Shown here in pieces: positions 10,939 through 22,980 of a DNA stretch of 64,000 nucleotides. This stretch comes from Haemonchus contortus. Lineage: Eukaryota; Nematoda; Chromadorea; Rhabditida; Trichostrongylidae. The stretch is taken from contig LS997564.1 of the NCBI GenBank assembly GCA_000469685.2, positions 8,892,591-8,956,590 of the forward strand, in the 5' to 3' direction. Numbering within the stretch: position 1 is the stretch's first letter; the number at the start of each line of letters is the position of its first letter. The position numbers and the translations under genes are program-made. The notes beneath the pieces were generated by a model. That model had not been told where the DNA came from. It saw nothing but the letters and a program-made list of their open reading frames with translations, and did no database searches.

Positions 10939-12100
10939 TTCGTAGGTAACCCGAAAGTGTCTTGCGATGACTAGCAGGCACTAGCACTGGAAGTTTTGTA
11001 CTACCTTTCATATTTTTCTGCATCCTTGACTAAAAACTTGTAGTGAGAACCTTCATCACATTTAGATGCCGGTGTGAGCATCCCTTTCAACTAGCACGTG
11101 TAGTCAATATTGCTCACAATGAGCATGAAGTGAAGTGAGTCTAATAAAGTTGGAGATTCAAAATTAGTCATCCATGATATGAAGGGAGCACCTGTCTGAC
11201 TAATTACCATGAACAGTCACACCTACATTCTTCGGCAATTCGAAGCATCAGCGATGTCGTCGAGGATGCTACGAAAGATTCTTTGGCCTCATTTTATTCA
11301 TTTTTGTTAGAATAGGGTACAAATTTCGGCGCATGGTTGGGCTCAGGGCCCGATATCACGATTTCACTCCAAACTTCGACCTAGAAGTATGGGTACATAT
11401 AGATTTCTCAGAAACTGGTACCTTTGAACTCTGAATGAACTTATACTTCATTTTGGGGCTTTAGACGTGAGGTGAGGCTGCTCAATGTGACCGTGAAGGC
11501 TAAATTAAAGATGACTTTACACGTGAATTTTGATGAGCTTCGCTGATATCTGTTTTGTATAAACCTATACGGTCAGGGATACTATGTAGGATTCCCGAAA
11601 ATTATTGTGAGAGGTGATACATCCAAATTTTGAGTAGCTTCAGTTCAGCTTGTGGATGCACTCCTGTGTTGGCGAGGCTACTGTCGAGGGCGGTGAAGGT
11701 TTGTTGGCGTATTGTAGATAATAAGCATGGAAATATAAGATCAGTTCTATGTAGATACAGATAAGTACTTAAGCATTTAAAGGCAGGTTGTAATGATGCA
11801 TGCGCCCCTCTGGTTATTATTTACCTACAGGGCGTTAGGTTCTTACCTAAGGTCAGGCTGTAAAACTGCGGAGGTCATCCTGGTTGGTATACACCTACCA
11901 GGATGACCTCCACCTGAAGGGTTTACACTGTATGGTCGGGGTTACTCTATAGGTCTTCCTAACTTTGTTCTCAGGCTGATACGTTCGAATTCTGATTGAC
12001 TCTCGAGTCCATGTAGTGTTTGTACGTCTATGTAGACGAGGCTAATGTATGAACAATGATCAGTCTAGATAAGTAGTCTTGAGCGAATGGCAACCCACAT
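10939..12100. other. Non-coding DNA with loose internal repetition
   Basis: No gene recognised. Segments near 11560 and 11925 resemble each other (CCTATACGGTCAGGGATACT and TGTATGGTCGGGGTTACT), suggesting an old tandem duplication of about 365 bases. A short perfect hairpin lies inside and is listed separately. Confidence 0.45.
11870..11911. repeat. Perfect 15-bp hairpin
   Basis: GGAGGTCATCCTGGT at 11870-11884 is followed after 12 bases by its exact complement at 11897-11911. Weaker pairing of GTAAA with TTTAC extends outside. Candidate explanations are a small foldback insertion, a terminator-like structure or a small RNA precursor. The sequence alone does not decide. Confidence 0.6.
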
Positions 12101-12119
12101 TTTTTTAGAAAACTTTTAA

Positions 12120-13720
12120 CTCTTCCGAACTTAATTTTCTGAACCCGTCTAGCATCTTAGAAAGTTTTGGAACATTGTTAGGATTCTGTATCCTTAAGCT
12201 TTCTGACTATGGCAAATTGACCACCCTTCTTTTAACTGAGCTAACCATTCTGTTTAGAACGCTTTTCAACAGAGCCCCCCCCCCCCTCCCTTATGCCAGT
12301 CCCGCCCAGATTTAGAATTTGACCTCATTCCTTCTATAGCCTGAGACCGCTTTTCCCATGATCTAGAGCCTTTCTCAACTGAGTCATGAATTTTTGATGT
12401 AAGCCGGATTACTATGAAGATTTGGCCGCATTTCTACTGATACATCTCTCCACTCTTCTCCTTATTGTCAAACATTTTGAAAACAGTTTTAGTCTTTTTC
12501 TTAGCCCCGTCCACTCAGTGCGAGTCCCGCCTACTTCAATAACGTTAGTACCCCTCCATTAGTAGCCCCTGACCTCTTCTTCCCCAGTAATGAATGTTTC
12601 TGAACATAGTTATGTTCTGATTAGCTTACCTTCAATAGTCTCTGATAACTTTTTCACGTATTCTAGAACGTTTTTGAATACAGTTATGGATTTCTGATTT
12701 TAGCCCGGCACACCTTTGTGTGAAGCTCAATTACTTTAAAGGCACCGTTCACGATAAAAAAGTTATTGAGTTCTTACCTTATTAATACTCGGCGGCCCCA
12801 TGGGTTGTAGAACTGACCCTCTCACTCCCCCAATCTCGACGTCCAGGGCATAGTGGAAGCCCCGTTGTTGCCGTAGTTCGCGTTCCCGCCTCTCGATCGG
12901 TGTCACGTTAGACGAGTGTCGAGACAATACAGATTGCTATTATTCGTTCTAGGACCCACGCACAATCAGCTAATCGCCGAGTGATGAGGCGACGTTTTTC
13001 TCCCATTCTTTTTTCCTCTGTTTTTCTTTTTGCTCCCGCGATCCCTTATTTAATTTCCTACTCCTAGAGGCTGAAAAAGGTGAGCTACTTTTGCTGTTAC
13101 TAGGGTTTTTTCGTTTATTTATGCTTATAAGTAAATGAATTTTTGCTTGCCACTGTCTGTTATTCGCACCAGGGCCCACACGCGCGCAGTGAAACACTGT
13201 TTAGCTCGTCCAGACGCCCTACTCTTCATTCTCTGGTTTCATTCTCGTCCAGCCCCTTTTTAACGGTTCTTCGAAGCCTTTTTTTCACTTTGGAGACACC
13301 GATGCACGTAGTTTCTTCACCTCAGTCGCACTAGTTTCGATCTTGTCTTCCATTTTTCATCATATTCTGGATTACCCAAAATTATCGTGAACGGTGCCTT
13401 CAAGGATCTGTGCACTTTTCCTCTGTTACCTTTTACCTTCTTTTCCTCCATTCTCCCCCTATTCTAGAACGTTTTAAGCAGAGTTATGAATTTTTTACTC
13501 CTACCCCCAGCTCCATCCATCTTTGTGCGAACCCCGCCCACTACAAGATTTTGACCGCATCACTTCTATTACCTCTTACCACCATTTTCTCGCTTTCTAG
13601 GACGTTTCTGTACGGAGTTACGGATTTATGATCTTAGCCCCGACTCTAACCCTTTTTTCCAGCATTCTGGAATGTGTTCGGAAAAGAGCTATATATGCTT
13701 CCAAAAAGCATTTTTCTTTT
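12120..13720. repeat. Degenerate satellite, unit about 115-146 bp, interrupted
   Basis: A recurring pattern of TCTAGAACGTTTT, then AGAGTTATGAATTTTT, then AGCCCCG..CCA, then GACCGCATCACTTCTATTA is seen from about 12150 to 12730 and again from 13440 to 13720. The last two clear units are 133 bases apart (TCTAGAACG at 13463 and TCTAGGACG at 13596). The array is split by the TTAA element at 12736-13403. No coding frame. Confidence 0.7.
12736..13403. mobile_element. TTAA-type inverted-repeat element, copy C
   Basis: The left end TTAAAGGCACCGTTCACGAT and the right end ATCGTGAACGGTGCCTTCAA are inverted repeats of about 20 bases with one mismatch in the terminal TTTAA. They match the termini of copies A and B. 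The interior differs from A and B, so this is a related but distinct non-autonomous element. It sits inside the satellite. Confidence 0.75.
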
Positions 13721-13837
13721 CAAAGCTCGGCCCGCCCAGGCTTCACTGAGGGCGGAGCTTCACTAAGTTCATGCATCAAGAGAATGCATATGGCCTTGCT
13801 CACTCTTTCTTTTTCTGACCATCACGCTTTTAATCGA

Positions 13838-14250
13838 ATTATGGGTGGAAATGTAGTTGGGGGGGGGCACCCATCCGAAGGTCGGTATATCAAGAAATGA
13901 ACTCAGTCTGACGTGTTAGTCCTTGTTATATCAGCACTGTATCGGATGCGTAGAGGATGATGGGAACGGACCATCTTAGCTCTTTTATGCGGTTTCCGCT
14001 GAGGAAATTTATTTTACCAAATGAGCCTAGGTAGGGTAGGAGCACCTGGGTGGCTAGGATGATTGCCTCCTGCAAAAAAAAAAAGAAAAAAGAAAGAAAA
14101 CTTGCCCACCGTGGTGCTCCTTCTCTACGAGAGCCCATATTCAAAAACTGGCATGTCCGTGATATAACACGGCATAACGCGTTTCATTGAGTTCATTTCT
14201 TGATATGCCGACATCGTGATAGGTGGCCCCCCAACTACATTTTCACCGAA
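13838..14250. mobile_element. Inverted-repeat element (MITE-like), about 410 bp
   Basis: The left arm (AATGTAGTTGGGGGG, then TATCAAGAAATGAACTCA at about 13889-13907) is repeated in inverted order at the right (TGAGTTCATTTCTTGATATG near 14189, then CCCCCCAACTACATT near 14226). Arms extend for about 75 bases with mismatches. The unique centre has no coding sequence. The superfamily is not assigned. Confidence 0.7.
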
Positions 14251-15671
14251 TTATGTACTTGTGTTGGAAGTATCGCCCACTGCGAGAACGCTCCGCCCGC
14301 CGCTGCTGGTGCTCGTCATTTCATTTCCCTCTTTCATTTTCCTCACCTTTGCTCATTTTCCACGGCTTCTGCTTATGAGATCAAATTAGGAAGTCTGGCC
14401 CATGGCACCGCCCAACTCCGGAACAGGTTCCGCCACCTGGAAAGGGAGTTCCGCTCGGCTCCCGTGTGTTCTGTTGGACCTATCCCATGCTCAATCCATC
14501 ACGAACTTGATCCAAACTCTCCAGGTGTTTCTTCAGATAATACCGAACATGGTAACAAACAGTCGGACAGACGCTAGCTCGTTATACACAGTAAAGATCG
14601 TGAAATCTCGGGCAAGATGTTACAACTGATGGAACATAGTCTTTTCCGAAGGACGCACCAGCTGACCGCTACCAAATTATCCGGTCCAATGGTCTCTAAC
14701 CATGAATTTACCTAACTACTTTCGGTTTGACAACGAAGCCCTCTCACGGAATTGTAGTCTTTTGAATGAGGCTTCAATGTAACACCTAAGACGATTAAAA
14801 ACAAGGCTATTCAAGAGCTGCTGAGCTTTTTCGTGTGAACTCACTGCCCGACATGGATCACTCATCACTCGGTCACATCCTGAGCAAGAATGAGCTCTAC
14901 AACGTCAACCGCTTGTGCCATGGCTCTGTTGAAAAGACGTTGACTTCCAGGAACGTCATAACAATTTTTCCAGGGATGAGTTAGAAGTATGTATACGTTA
15001 ATGATAAGGTGCATTGGTAAACGTTATTGTCTAGTAATCTTTCCCGAGAACACCCTAGGCTTTTAATTCCATTCCTGTTAAAAGAAGTTACGGTATTTAA
15101 TAATACTTTACGATAGCTATTATTTTGCCGATTACTTCTTTTTCATAATAAGCACATAGTCACAGTGTTACAGTAAATATCATCCTTCTGACTTAAATAC
15201 CTGTCTTTTCGTTTGATTTGTGCCGATTTCTAAAAAATCCTGTGTTTACTACTGAAACTCCTTTACAGTGACGCCATAACAATACACACAGATGGCTAAA
15301 TGTAAAAAGCACGTATTTGGGATAGAGTTTCCTGACTGCAATTTTCGTTAGACGGGAAGAGTTTTTATAACGAGAGCGCTTGAGGCAAATTGGCTTCGAC
15401 TTGAGAAAAAAAATAAACTCAAAAGAATAAAAAGTCTGTGGTATTCTCTTCGGAAAATAAGTCATCCTTAATCCACGCTGCTGCCTATATGAGCGATGTA
15501 TGTGCTATTTTCTTGAAACTTGTAGCTATTATAAGCAGTCGTTTTCGAAAATTTTATAATCTAAGACACTTGACAACAGGTTTTGATTTCACTGTGTTCG
15601 TATCGATACTATGTAATCAGCTTACAGCTTTCAAAGTGATAGCCTACTGTACCCACACTACATCATTTTTG
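14251..15671. other. No gene seen
   Basis: Open frames up to 125 codons occur (for example 14200-14577), but none has a family motif, nor paired splice sites that I can defend. No homologous second copy in the window. Confidence 0.4.
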
Positions 15672-15673
15672 TA

Positions 15674-16920
15674 TTGGGTTGTCCAAAAAATCCTGCGACA
15701 CTTGGAATTTGAGAATCACTAGCTACTCGAAAGCGAATAGCGCCCAATTTTGATCTACGGTAAGATAGGCCACACCTAGCGGGTATTGAGAATATTATGA
15801 AAAGGCTTCTTCTCTCGCGAAAAACAGTTATGGAATCTTCAAATTCGAGTATCCTTCGACCCATCGTGTATTATGAATTCCTACAGGGACATACTGGTAG
15901 AGAAGCAAATAATAACATCCGCTGCATTCAAGAAAGATTGGTACACCATTCCACTGTCATTGCTGGTATCACCGCTTCGAGTCCGGAGATATTTCTATCG
16001 AAGGACAGGAACGTCCTGAACACCCGTCAACTCACGGTTATGATTTGTGCAGCGCTTTGATCTCAAAGTCGAACATAACCACTCGGGAAGTAGCAACGAC
16101 ACTCGGGTGTAGCAAATCAACCGTTAGCAATCGTCTTGCCTCTCTTGGCTTCCGCAAGATTCTTTCGACATGGGTGCCTCACGAACTTCGCGAATCGGAC
16201 CGGGCCTGTCGCGTTAGCATTGCCGAGTCATTGCTTCTTCGTCCGCTCAGGAGGGATTCGTTGAATGGGATAGTGACAGGAGACGAAAGCTGGTTGCTGT
16301 ATGTAAATGATGCCCGCAAGAGAGTGTGGTTGCCAAAGAGCGAACTGCCACCGAAACAATCGAAACGTGTTTTGCAACAGAAGAAAATTCTCCTATGTTG
16401 TTGGTAGAATTGTGATGGGATGCTCCCTCACGAATTCCTGGAAACTGGCACTACTGTGACGGCGACGACGTACTCTAACCAGCTACAGAAGGTAGCCGAT
16501 GCAATCCTTCACAATTATCCAAAACGACTGGAAACCTGTCTCCTGCACGACAACGCTCGCCCCCACGTGGCAGCGATGACGCGTCAGAAAATTCAGGAGC
16601 TAGGTTGGGAAGTACTACCTCATCCACCGTACTCTCCTGATCTAGCCCCTTCCGACTATCACTTGTTCCGAGCCTTGAAGCGGCACCTACGAAATAAGAA
16701 TTTCGATAATCGGGAGCAACTCAAAAATGGAGGTGGGCAACTTCTTCAGCACGCAATCCGCTGACTTCTGGAGAAGTGGGATCGACAAACTGCTAGTGAA
16801 ATGGATGAAGGTCAACGATAATATCGGCGACTATATCATTGATTGAACTTGCCTTTTATTGTATAAAAAACGATGTAAAATTTGTGTTGTTAGTGTCGCA
16901 TTATTCTCTGGACAACCCAA
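15674..16920 (+). mobile_element. Mariner element, nearly intact (1,247 bp)
   Basis: It starts TTGGGTTGTCC and ends GGACAACCCAA, flanked by TA at 15672-15673 and 16921-16922. The internal transposase reads almost through. The termini share the outer eleven bases with the mariner at 9480, but the internal sequence differs, so it is a different lineage. Confidence 0.93.
15830..16846 (+). pseudogene. Mariner transposase with D,D34D motif, two frameshifts and one stop
   Basis: The ATG at 15830 begins MESSNSSILRPIVYYEF, then GHTGREANNNI. The frame changes near 15945-15960, after which HRFESGDIS, TTREVATTLG, WVPHELRE, TGDESW (first aspartate), HDNARPH (second) and SPDLAPSDYHLF (third) follow. The spacing between second and third aspartates is 34 residues, the mariner signature. 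A TAG at 16405 interrupts CCW*NCDG. A second frameshift in the A-run near 16727 moves the C-terminus (FWRSGIDKLLVKW, ending IGDYIID) to another frame, with stop at 16844-16846. All catalytic residues survive, so inactivation is recent relative to the mariner at 9480. Confidence 0.92.
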
Positions 16921-17129
16921 TATTTGTGAAGAGGTTTTAAAAAAGGTACTGATGTCTTAGAAGTCTTCTACCCAGTGGATGACTAGAATTAAATCTATTC
17001 TTGAAACACTTCCTCATCACAACAGCGTAACTCTACGCTGCTGAGTTGAACGTCGCGATTATTTCCTGTTCTCAGGTCTTATAGTCAAGTGTTAGTATTA
17101 AATGTTTGATTGCAGCCCTTATTGTATAG

Positions 17130-17410
17130 TTGGTGCCCCAGTTCTGAGATATAAGTCAATATAAGGAGGGCCGCTCTGTCGAAACGAACTGTCCTTGTCT
17201 TCTTCACAAGTTCCTCGATATATTTCAAACGCTTGCTGCTTGTTTCCTTCTCCCTCATAGCGGATCTGAGACGTGGTAGCGTAACAGGTGTATCTAGGAT
17301 CAGTCGGTTCCTCATAGACATCGTCTCCGTTGAGTTCTATTGCAAGCCGATCATTCTTCAGGCGTTGTCGAATTTAGCAAGCATTCGTCCTCCCAGTCAG
17401 CAAGTTGGTA
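17130..17410 (-). pseudogene. Fragment of an RTE-like reverse transcriptase
   Basis: Read on the minus strand this matches the C-terminal thumb region of the RTE element at 28.7-33 kb. VKKTRTVRFDRAALLILTYISE corresponds there to VKKTKNIRLRAHLFDTAVLP with LTYASE. The DNA around 17305-17400 aligns with about 30395-30475. It is truncated at both ends and frame-broken. Confidence 0.7.
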
Positions 17411-17995
17411 TCCAGCACGATTCACCCGCACAGCGGAATTGTTCAAATAATACCCGTTGGCCTTCATTCCTATATCTTACAATTCCAAATTGGCTAAAAC
17501 GAAAGTACCGAAAAGTTTGAATCTGTCAGCCGGGAAATCTGGCTTTTCGTTGCTGTCAGAGTCTTCTGTCAAGAGAATAATATGGGTCATCGCAACATAG
17601 TAAACTCAGTCATCAAATTTTATAGGTTCTTTGAATTCGTTGTGGAAAATCTCGTCCAACAGGCTAGGCTGGGCACTTCGATGTATGGTCCCGATATCTT
17701 GTACAGTTCGCTCCACTCCGTTTCTGCATTCTATACCATTCTTTGCTCTGAGTAAGAAAACTTGATTCTAGTTTTGTTAGTGTTCTTCTTTGAAGCCTTG
17801 GCCAAGTTGATGCAATTTTTACTTGGCAAACGTTTCTGCCAATCGCCTTCGTCAGAGCCTGGATGCCAAAAAATAATTGGGATTCGTCTTGATCAAACGA
17901 CTCTAGACCTCAGCCGATTCGAAAGCTCACTGTGAATTGTTTGCTGCTAATTAAGGAAGTTCAGGTGATTCGAAGTAAAAAACGTCCAGATTGTC
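17411..17995. other. Spacer upstream of the srd gene
   Basis: No gene recognised. The sequence ACGTCCAG at about 17982-17989 lies just before the srd ATG and could be a trans-splice acceptor, but it is less typical than those of the two housekeeping genes. Confidence 0.35.
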
Positions 17996-20900
17996 ATGAA
18001 ACTCAATGATTTTGACCCGCATATTGTCAACGTTTACTACGCCGTTTTTATCACCGTTGCCATCTTTTCCAATGGTTTACTGATATATCTCATCGGATAT
18101 AGGTAAGTCCCCTGTAACAAGCTCATTCCAAAAAAATGCCGACAAAGAATTTTTATTTATTTAGGATGGATCTTTTGTAAAAATGTCAAGGGAGCAAAAA
18201 AGTTTTGATTCAAAGAGAGTAGATCTTCGGTCAGCAGATGGGTGTCGAACGTTAAGATAGCTTTTCGATTCCAATTTTTCCTTAGCACTAAACAAGACTA
18301 CCTGCCATTTTTTGTACCTTTCCCCCTATATAGTAACGATCTCAGTCGCTCACTTCCAGGAGTCCTCGTATTGTACGAAGCTTCAAAGTCATGTTGATCA
18401 ACATATCTTCAGTACAGATTCTTACAGCAGTGACGGCGACATTCCTTCAAGGAAGGTCAGTTAGCCCTGCAATTTTGGGAAAGTCAAGGCATTTGAATGA
18501 ACAGCGAATTATGTTAAGGGTGGACATATTTCAGATTGATGCTGAGCAGTTCGTCTGTTGCGATCCTTTCAGACGGCCCATCTCGTGTGTTCGGCCCCAT
18601 GACATGTATCGTCTCCTTCACCCTCTATAATGCGTTGAGTTCGTATGGAGAGCTCCTGATAGTTCATACAATGTTTTGTCGTTATCGAATGCTGCAATCC
18701 AGTCAGATGAAGACGGCTGAACTCCTTTTGAGTTATGCAATGGTTTCCATTTGGCCAGTGCTGTCACTGGTGGGTCGGAACTGCCCTCTTTTCTGCATGT
18801 TCTTGTAACGCTGGGTGTAGGGAGTGTTGAATGGTTGAACTATTGCAACAACTTTCACTGTTATCTCGCGATGGAGCAAGGGGCATTTCCAAGGCTAACG
18901 GAAATTGGCCACACATTTAGGGTAAGGAGGGGGGAGGGGGCTCTCTGAGATCCTGAAAAAAGGGCTCAGGAGTGAGTACCGACCACCTTTCAAAGTCGTT
19001 AAAAGTACTCTACTTTCGTAGGGTTTTGAGAAGTATATGAGCTTACTTCAGGAATCAGTGATATTGTTAGTGGTGATGCGAGAAAATAATACGAGAAAAT
19101 ATGCGAGAAAATACGAGAAAATTCAGTTAAAATATTGTGTGATGGTTTCAGGTTTTGCCGCATATTACATTTTTTCGTTTTGACATTGTCATGGAGGAAG
19201 GAATTCGTGAGCATCCTAATTACAACCTAGAAAGGTAGTTCTGATCCTGAATTCAAAAATTCCTTCTCTCTACTGGCTATATTCAGGTATGGAGACTTCG
19301 GAGGCTTCATAGTCTCAGATCCCATCCAAACAACAATATTGCTGATGAGTTTCACAATTGTGACTGCATCACCAATTCTCATATGTTATGTGAAGCGTCT
19401 AACCCTAAGGACGCTTGACGCCAATCAGCAGTACACGGCAAAGACAGTGCAGAGTTCGAAGATGTTCTTAAAGGTGAAACTCTTAATTATTGCGAGCTAC
19501 TAATCACTACTAGGTCATATCATTCGATATCCGTTTCTTTGAATACAATGAAAAAACCATAGATAAAGAAGAATAGTGTTTTAATTGTCATTCAAGTTGC
19601 TCTATATCTATCGAGCGCCCGTTTCCAGATTGCCGATGGCAACCTGACTCGAAGCAACTTCTTTTGAGACTGAAAATTGTCTCAGCTAACGAGTCCAGTT
19701 GAGTCGCGCTCCTGCAGGAGAAGGGTTCAATATTTCTCGTGGGTAAAGTGCTGTAAAGTTCCAACTACAGGGTGTCCCAAAATTATTTGCGCCGATTTAT
19801 AGCAATATATTTGAAACTTCTCAACTGCGAAAGAGGATGAAATTTCTATGCACGCTAGCTAACACTGTGTGTTACAACATGCTAAAGTCGCATTCCGAAA
19901 TATCCCCCGTGAGCGCGATTAGAAGTCAAAGTTTGCTTTCGACTTGATCGCATGTGGCACGCAGGTATCCTTCTCCATTTCTTCCCAGCCGTCCTCCAGC
20001 TTTTGCATTCTAGGACTCCAAACTGGGACTGCAAACTCGACAGGTCCTCTTCTAATCAGGGACCAATGTGGGATTCAAGTGAGTCAAGATCTGGAAAATA
20101 GGATGACCATTCCTCTTCACCAATGAAGTCGGGCAGCTGTCGTCGCGCCACTCGCGGGCAAGCTTGGCTCTGTGGGCTAGAGTAGCGTCCTGCTGGAAGG
20201 ACTACGAGATGTTTCAGGAATTGTAGTTGGATCAACTCTTCATCACACCCATCAGTACGCTGTTCGAGTACTGGTCTTGGTCAATTTTCACGCCTGCACC
20301 GAAGAAACCACGAGCGGCTTACCCTTGCCAGTGATTTCCTCGGAAAACATCATTTTAGTGTTCTGATAGCAACCTTTTTGTGAGATATTACACGCTGGAT
20401 GTTTCTTTCCGGAACGCAAACGTTTTGGTTGTTGAGGGATGGTTTTATTGTAAAAACTTTTTTGGCCAGAGAAAACGACGAAGGGTTGCGTGTCATCACT
20501 CAAGTGGGTCGGCGACTTTCTGCATTTTTTGGCCCTGCAGAGTCTGTTGAGATCGGGATTGGAGCAAACGGTAGGAATGGTAGTGAGGCTTCTGCATGAC
20601 ATTCTTCCATCGCGATAACCCCTGTAAGCCGTGCCCGTTGACTTCCTTTTGATGGGTCACCTAGGATCCCGACCGATTGGCATACTGACCATTTTAATAG
20701 TCCCATCTTCAGAAACATTCTACATTTTTATCTTTCCTGGTTTGTCGCTGATTCAATCTTCTTTTCTATATCGTTTAATAGCCTCCTATACGGTTATTAG
20801 AAAAATCCCAAGGAATTATAACGCCCTTCCACTTCTCGCGCGACAATGATTGCAAGTGGCATTGAATGAGCCTCCTCCATTTGAAAGATATTGGGAGTTC

Positions 20901-21960
20901 CACATCAGTAACCATGCATATTGCAAGGAAACCTTCTTATGCAACTAATTAATAGCAGATAATGTGAATTTGATGGATTATTTTTACCTTCAAAATTACT
21001 GGACTTTGGCGCAAATAATTTTGGGACACCCTGTACATGGACTCGACATTGTCCTGAGCAATGGTAGCCCTCTAGTAATTTTGTGTTTCGGACCAATTGT
21101 CGATATGACATTGAGGGCCTTTTTTCCAGAACAACGTCGCGAAAACATCACATTCTAGTAGCGCACCGTAGTGATGAGCAACTGTCGGAAGCCAGTGCAT
21201 ATTCATGAGTTATTCTCATTCCAACTCGACGGCTGTGACTTTCGGGCCCCGTGTACAAACTCACTCGAATTTCCTCTATAGCCAATGTCATGTGAAAATT
21301 GGCAGCGAAGGACTTCGAAGGCATTTAAGTTTACTACCGCAGGCACCAGTTCTGTTTCTGACATCGGAAATTTCCAGTAAAGGGATACGCCATGGTAACA
21401 CTGTCGCGTACCGTAGGATTTTAAGGAGAACTTCTGCCGCCGCACCCAATGAAATGGTCCCGCACTACAAGGATGATGGATTAGCATTCAGACTGAGAGG
21501 GCAGACAAGAACAGTGTACCTCTTTTTCCCGTGATTCCTGACCTTTTGAATGTAACGATCTGAAATACAGAATTTTTCGATGTTTATTATTGATAATTAA
21601 CTAATTAATTCTTTTTTCCAGGCTTTCACACTGCAAGCCATTGCTCCAGTCTTCTGTTTCTTACCAACATCTTTGATGGCTTTCTTTGCAAGAACTTTTC
21701 AATTAGAAGTTGTGTTTATCGAATATCTCATGCTTGCAATCGCAGCACTACCATGTGTCATAGATCCTTTGATCGCGATATATTTTGTTCCATCGTACAG
21801 AGCATGGATTATGAAGAAGCTTTGCAAACAGTCTATTCTAACAAAAGTAGAAGCCAGAAGTAAGGTTAAAGGTTCACCTAAACCTACATCCAATGTGGGG
21901 GCGAACACAGTACCCATCGCAGTTAATGAAAACATAGGCCTTCAAAATAACGAATTTTAG
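17996..21960 (+). CDS. Serpentine chemoreceptor, class delta (srd-like), six exons
   Basis: Exons 17996-18102, 18360-18455, 18535-18769, 19152-19234, 19287-19473 and 21622-21960 join in consistent phase to 348 residues, the usual size for a nematode seven-transmembrane chemoreceptor. Each junction has GT and AG borders, most acceptors ending TTTCAG or TTCCAG. Visible features are a first membrane helix (VYYAVFITVAIFSNGLLIYL), a helix ending FLQGR, the srd-like block DGPSRVFGPMTC, CRYRML after helix 3, a loop ending HPNYNLE, and a final exon with FIEYLMLAIAALPCVIDPLI and IYFVPSYR, closely like srd helix 7. The tail is hydrophilic. Receptors of this class are expected in the cilia of sensory neurons; the ligand is unknown. 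Intron 5 (2,148 bp) is enlarged by a transposon. No internal stop is seen, so the gene may be functional. Confidence 0.88.
19768..21033 (-). mobile_element. Tc1/mariner-like relic inside srd intron 5
   Basis: Inverted termini of about 26 bases begin CAGGGTGTCCCAAAATTATT and end with the complement, flanked by TA at 19766-19767 and 21034-21035. The length of 1,266 bp fits a Tc1/mariner-type element. The transposase lies on the minus strand. The element is wholly intronic and oriented opposite to the host gene. Confidence 0.88.
19850..20602 (-). pseudogene. Degenerate Tc1/mariner-type transposase
   Basis: Minus-strand frames contain, in order, a block like the first catalytic region (QPFVVFSGQKSFYNK, where related enzymes have VFSDEK, so the aspartate is replaced), GKGKPLVVSSVQA, then VLMGVMKS and FQQDATLAHRAKLAREW (second catalytic aspartate in QQD), and further on HLNPTL. 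Multiple stops and frame changes separate these. The family assignment rests on the order of motifs and the termini. Confidence 0.72.
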
Positions 21961-22699
21961 TTTTTTTACCTCAAGTACAGTCCTAATCTCTGAATAACTC
22001 CTTCCCTCTCCCTTCTACAGATTGATTCACGAAGAGAGGAACACCTCAATAAGGTTCGCGTGTAGTACTGCAGTTGCATAGCTGCTTCCATTGATGGGTA
22101 GGATTGATCACAAATCTCTGGAACTCCCACAATAGCTACGGCCAACCAGGTTTGCCGCCACCGAGGTAAACCCAAGCAGAAGAATAATTAATTTGAACTT
22201 TTGGCGAAGTTCTATTAGACAAAATCATAGGCAAAATGGCAATCCCGGCCCATATGGCTTCCACCTTGGGAAGGTTTTCGGGATTTCTACTAGGTTTGCA
22301 TGTGGAAAGTGTGAATTCATGTCACGATCGATCATGATGATGACTACAATACGAACTGAAATAATGAACTATTTCTCAGTGAGCGCAACATGTAATCCTT
22401 GAAGGCCATTCAGGGTTATTCGATTGAAAAGGCTGATGTTACAGATAAGAATTCGTGATTTTAACATCGTCATTTCCAAAACTTCCTTTCTTGAGCTGCA
22501 TAGCTGCTTGTTTGAGCTTCCGTCTATCTTTACACTGTGTTATATAAATGACTGTTTTACATAATCGTATCAAATGTTCAATAAATAATCAGAAATCCAA
22601 ATATGATGTAGTGTACACGGTAGACAGGGAAGAATTGGAGGAAGACTGATTTATGCTGCCCAAAAATCACCTGTGCAACGTGTCGTCCCTTCAGTCATC
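21961..22699. other. Downstream flank of the srd gene
   Basis: No gene recognised. ATCAAATGTTCAATAAATAA at about 22567-22586 contains AATAAA and could be a polyadenylation signal, but it is 600 bases beyond the srd stop. Confidence 0.4.
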
Positions 22700-22980
22700 G
22701 GCGAAAGTATCGTCTTCATTTGCCTCTGTCCTAAGAAACGATCCAGTGGACTACTCAAAGAGGAGTGAAGTCATTACAGAAGCACGCTCGAAGAGTTCGA
22801 TGATCAACGAGAGTGATACAGGTGAGGTGGTCCATAAAAAGCCTTGCACGAGCCAGCCAATTTACAAGTCGCCGTTACTGTCTTCCAAGAAGAGTCCGGT
22901 ACCAGTTAAGGGACCGCTATGGTTCGAAGGTACCCCTCGTGTGTGTTAGTGTGACACTTGCCACTACACATCACCTTTTC
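22700..22980 (-). repeat. tRNA-derived SINE-like repeat, degraded copy 1
   Basis: Aligned on the same strand with the better copy at 54721-55028. Shared landmarks (plus strand) are CCAGCCAATTTACAAGTC, TTCCAAGAAGAGTCCGGTACC, and ACTTGCCACTACAC near the promoter end. The B-box region is damaged (GGTTCGAAGGTACC). Confidence 0.6.
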
